Shown: piece after piece, positions 62,419 through 64,000 of the stretch
How positions within the stretch are numbered: the first letter of the stretch is position 1
How the letters are laid out: each line of letters starts with the position of its first letter
NCBI RefSeq assembly: GCF_003437035.1
Contig: NZ_QSRL01000010.1
Span: 25,646-89,645, forward strand
DNA from: Collinsella sp. TF08-11AT
Lineage (GTDB): Bacteria; Actinomycetota; Coriobacteriia; Coriobacteriales; Coriobacteriaceae
Length of the DNA: 64,000 bases
Reading direction: 5' to 3'
Position numbers and translations under genes: made by a program
Notes under the pieces: model-generated
What the model saw: only the letters and a program-made list of their open reading frames with translations
Told to the model about the DNA's origin: nothing
Database searches by the model: none

Positions 62419-63708
62419 CTATTTGGCAAGGTGTTTTTTAGAATCCATTTTGCGCTCGGCCTCGAAGGCCCGCCTGTCCCAATCGAGCGGAAGTCCGGCC
62501 TCGACCCATGCCTCGTAGGCCCTCCTTATGGGCTTGAGCTCCCTTTGGCCCCTCTCCAGCATCGAGATGTACTTCTCGCTGGTTCCCAATATCGACGCCG
62601 CCCTCACCTGGCTGACCTTCGCCGCGCGCCTGGCCGCCACGAGCTCCGAGGCGTCCTCGGGCCTCCTGATCTCGTGCGGGTGCATCAGCGCCCGGTACGC
62701 CTCCCTGGCCACGTAGCGCTTGAGGCACCTCATGACCTCCCTGTCGCTCTTTCCCCGCCCCCTGGCCCTCTCGGCGTACTCGGCGGTCTCGGGGTCGCGC
62801 ATGACCCTCTGCCTCGCGATCTCGTGCAGCGCGCTGTTCGCCTGCCGGTCGCCGCCCCTGTTGAGCCTGTGCCTCACGGTCTTGCCGCTCGAGGCGGGGA
62901 TGGGGCAGGCCCCGCATATCGCCGCGAACGACGCCTCGGAGCGCAGCCTGCCCGGGTTGTCCCCGGCCGCGACCGCGAGCTTGGCCGCGCTCACGGGCCC
63001 GCACCCGTACATCGCCAGCAGCGCGGGGCAGTTCTCCTCCAGGGACGCCTCGATCGCGCGCTCCATGTCGAGCGCCGCGTCGCGCGCCGCCTCCCACAGG
63101 TCCGCCAGCGCGCCGAGCGCGGCGCCCAGCGCGCCCTCGGCGCGCACGGAGGGGAGCTCCTCCATCAGCCTCGGCCCTCCCATGCCGCGGAACCTCGACC
63201 TGAGCCCCTCCGGCGCGGTGGTGAGCAGCGACCTCGCGGTGTTTATCGCCGAGGTCCGCGCCTTCACCGCCCCGGAGCGCGCCGCGAGCATGCAGCGCAC
63301 CCCGTCGACCCACCCGTCCTGGCTCTTGGGGGTCCCGAGCTTCGAGCCGGACATCGCCGCGCGGGCGGCCCTCTCCGCGTCCGCCTCGTCGCACTTTCCC
63401 TGCCCCGGGCGCCTCCTCTGCATCCTCGCCGGGGAGAGCGCCTCGCGCACGGGCATCCCCAGCGACGCGAGGTGCCTGGTGAGGCCCGCCCCGTAGGACG
63501 ACGTCCCCTCCATCGCGACGCAGGCCGGCTCCCCGGCCGCCGCGATCGCCCCGGCGAGCGTCTCGTAGCCCGCCGCGTCGGCGGGGAACTGGCGGGACAG
63601 GACCTTGCGGCCCCTCCAGTCGAGGACGCACAGCCAGTGCGAGTCGGCGTGGGTGTCGACCCCGCAGAAGACCGGCCCGCGGGCGCCGGGTGTCGATTCG
63701 GTTCTCAT
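62419..63708 (-). CDS. IS110-family transposase with extra C-terminal helix-turn-helix
   Basis: 429 residues. The DEDD catalytic tetrad is visible: Asp18 (FCGVDTHADSHW), Glu67 (VAMEGTSSYG), Asp107 and Asp110 (KCDEADAERAARA). The Transposase_20 domain has AMYGCGPVSAAKLA, GACPIPASSGKT with the catalytic Ser273/274, and HRLNRGGDRQANSALHEIARQ. Beyond about residue 350 there is an unusual XRE-like helix-turn-helix (SELVAARRAAKVSQVRAASI and ISMLERGQRELKPI), about residues 354-405. IS110 members recombine DNA guided by a bridge RNA encoded in the non-coding end. ATG 63708 follows GGAG; the frame reaches 63807 without similarity. Confidence 0.88.
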   Translation of the reverse strand: MRTESTPGARGPVFCGVDTHADSHWLCVLDWRGRKVLSRQFPADAAGYETLAGAIAAAGEPACVAMEGTSSYGAGLTRHLASLGMPVREALSPARMQRRRPGQGKCDEADAERAARAAMSGSKLGTPKSQDGWVDGVRCMLAARSGAVKARTSAINTARSLLTTAPEGLRSRFRGMGGPRLMEELPSVRAEGALGAALGALADLWEAARDAALDMERAIEASLEENCPALLAMYGCGPVSAAKLAVAAGDNPGRLRSEASFAAICGACPIPASSGKTVRHRLNRGGDRQANSALHEIARQRVMRDPETAEYAERARGRGKSDREVMRCLKRYVAREAYRALMHPHEIRRPEDASELVAARRAAKVSQVRAASILGTSEKYISMLERGQRELKPIRRAYEAWVEAGLPLDWDRRAFEAERKMDSKKHLAK

Positions 63709-64000
63709 GTCTCGCTCCGTTCTTTCCGTGCTCGCCTGGACCGGGCAGACGTCACACTGACGGGGCGCGATAGAATGCGGTTGTTCGGGTCCGCGGTATC
63801 GCTCCATGCTCCTATTAGGTCATGCGGCGGTCTCGGCTCGCCGCGGCCCGCGCGGGACATGTCAGGAAACGAGGGCAGCCCTGTGGGCGCCAGCGGAATG
63901 TGGGGTCACCGCGCGGTCCGCATCTGATGGTGTCGACGTCAATGGTATACGGGTGCATCATCGACGTCTTCAATACAGAAAATATCAGTGCGGAATGTTC
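63709..64000 (-). ncRNA. Candidate bridge-RNA region of the IS110 element
   Basis: The 290+ bp 5' of the transposase contain no ORF but several short stems (for example GCGGCG / CGCCGC at 63824-63841) and two copies of TCGACGTC near 63934 and 63962. In IS110 elements with a 5' non-coding end, the bridge RNA is transcribed from this position. This is inference from family knowledge; no loop guides can be assigned here. Confidence 0.3.

Larger units (their letters stand above)
62287..64000 (-). mobile_element. IS110-family element (boundaries not defined)
   Basis: Contains the transposase. IS110 elements usually lack terminal inverted repeats, so the ends cannot be read off. The right (transposase 5') non-coding part runs beyond the window; the left end must lie between the groEL stop at 62286 and 62418. 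Limits given are outer bounds only. Confidence 0.55.

Noticed and set aside
62287-64000. Terminal inverted repeats of the IS110 element
   Set aside because: None was seen near either side; the family generally lacks them, so no boundaries are claimed.

Overview
The window looks like a chromosomal segment of a high-GC, gut-type actinobacterium of the class Coriobacteriia, most probably Collinsella. This is inferred from the overall gene set: a 1,593-residue fused acyl-CoA dehydratase activase, a choloylglycine-hydrolase-family enzyme, a short-form DXS, frequent GTG/TTG starts and very long antisense ORFs caused by GC-rich codon use. No rRNA or tRNA gene was recognised, so the genus is an inference. 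The order of housekeeping genes argues for core chromosome rather than plasmid or prophage. The only recognised transposase is an IS110-family gene at the right edge.

Layout. 1-3.2 kb: the end of asd, an O6-methylguanine repair gene, a decayed patch where an Abi-family remnant runs into the tail of a ClC chloride channel, and a GyrI-like protein. 3.4-7.4 kb: a two-gene ABC exporter/FtsX-type system and a small conserved protein. 7.4-11.5 kb: an XRE regulator with a membrane tail, pfkA and a choloylglycine-hydrolase-family protein. 11.6-17.3 kb: M18 aminopeptidase, a RelB-like/PIN toxin-antitoxin pair, a 2-hydroxyacid dehydrogenase, map and a radical SAM protein. 17.5-20.8 kb: an alpha/beta hydrolase and a signalling pair (degenerate GGDEF-REC-HD-GYP protein plus a stand-alone Hpt). 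20.9-25.3 kb: a polar amino-acid ABC operon (binding protein, two permeases, ATPase) ending in a class I glutamine amidotransferase. 25.6-29.3 kb: dxs, divergent from an HD hydrolase and a CmpB-type membrane protein. 29.4-31.2 kb: amtB-glnK. 31.3-34.3 kb: TetR-MFS pair and a Cof-type phosphatase. 34.4-41.3 kb: TetR, the giant activase and a 3-hydroxyacyl-CoA dehydrogenase. 41.5-45.2 kb: a small membrane-anchored protein, DUF389 and OPT transporters. 45.5-50.7 kb: coaX, a dCMP-deaminase-type enzyme, a NifU-like scaffold, lgt and a DUF6020-type membrane protein. 50.8-53.3 kb: yebC, then amaP-DUF2273-asp23. 53.4-59.3 kb: YitT, zinc-ribbon membrane protein, M20 peptidase, amidohydrolase. 60.2-62.3 kb: groES-groEL. 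62.4-64 kb: IS110.

The most unusual content is between the genes. Several families of short palindromic elements recur: hairpins with different arms around a GGGACAGG-type core (ten or so, three of them abutting stop codons), three GTTGCGGTGA-ended palindromes, an 80-bp-period array of three palindromes upstream of the amino-acid transporter operon, a 62-bp tandem hairpin array, and several nested cruciforms of 100-210 bp. No REP-associated transposase is in the window, so any mobilising enzyme would act in trans. The other points of interest are an IS110 transposase with an extra C-terminal helix-turn-helix, a PII protein lacking Tyr51, a PFK with Asn in place of the usual metal-site Asp, and perfect palindromes overlapping promoters.
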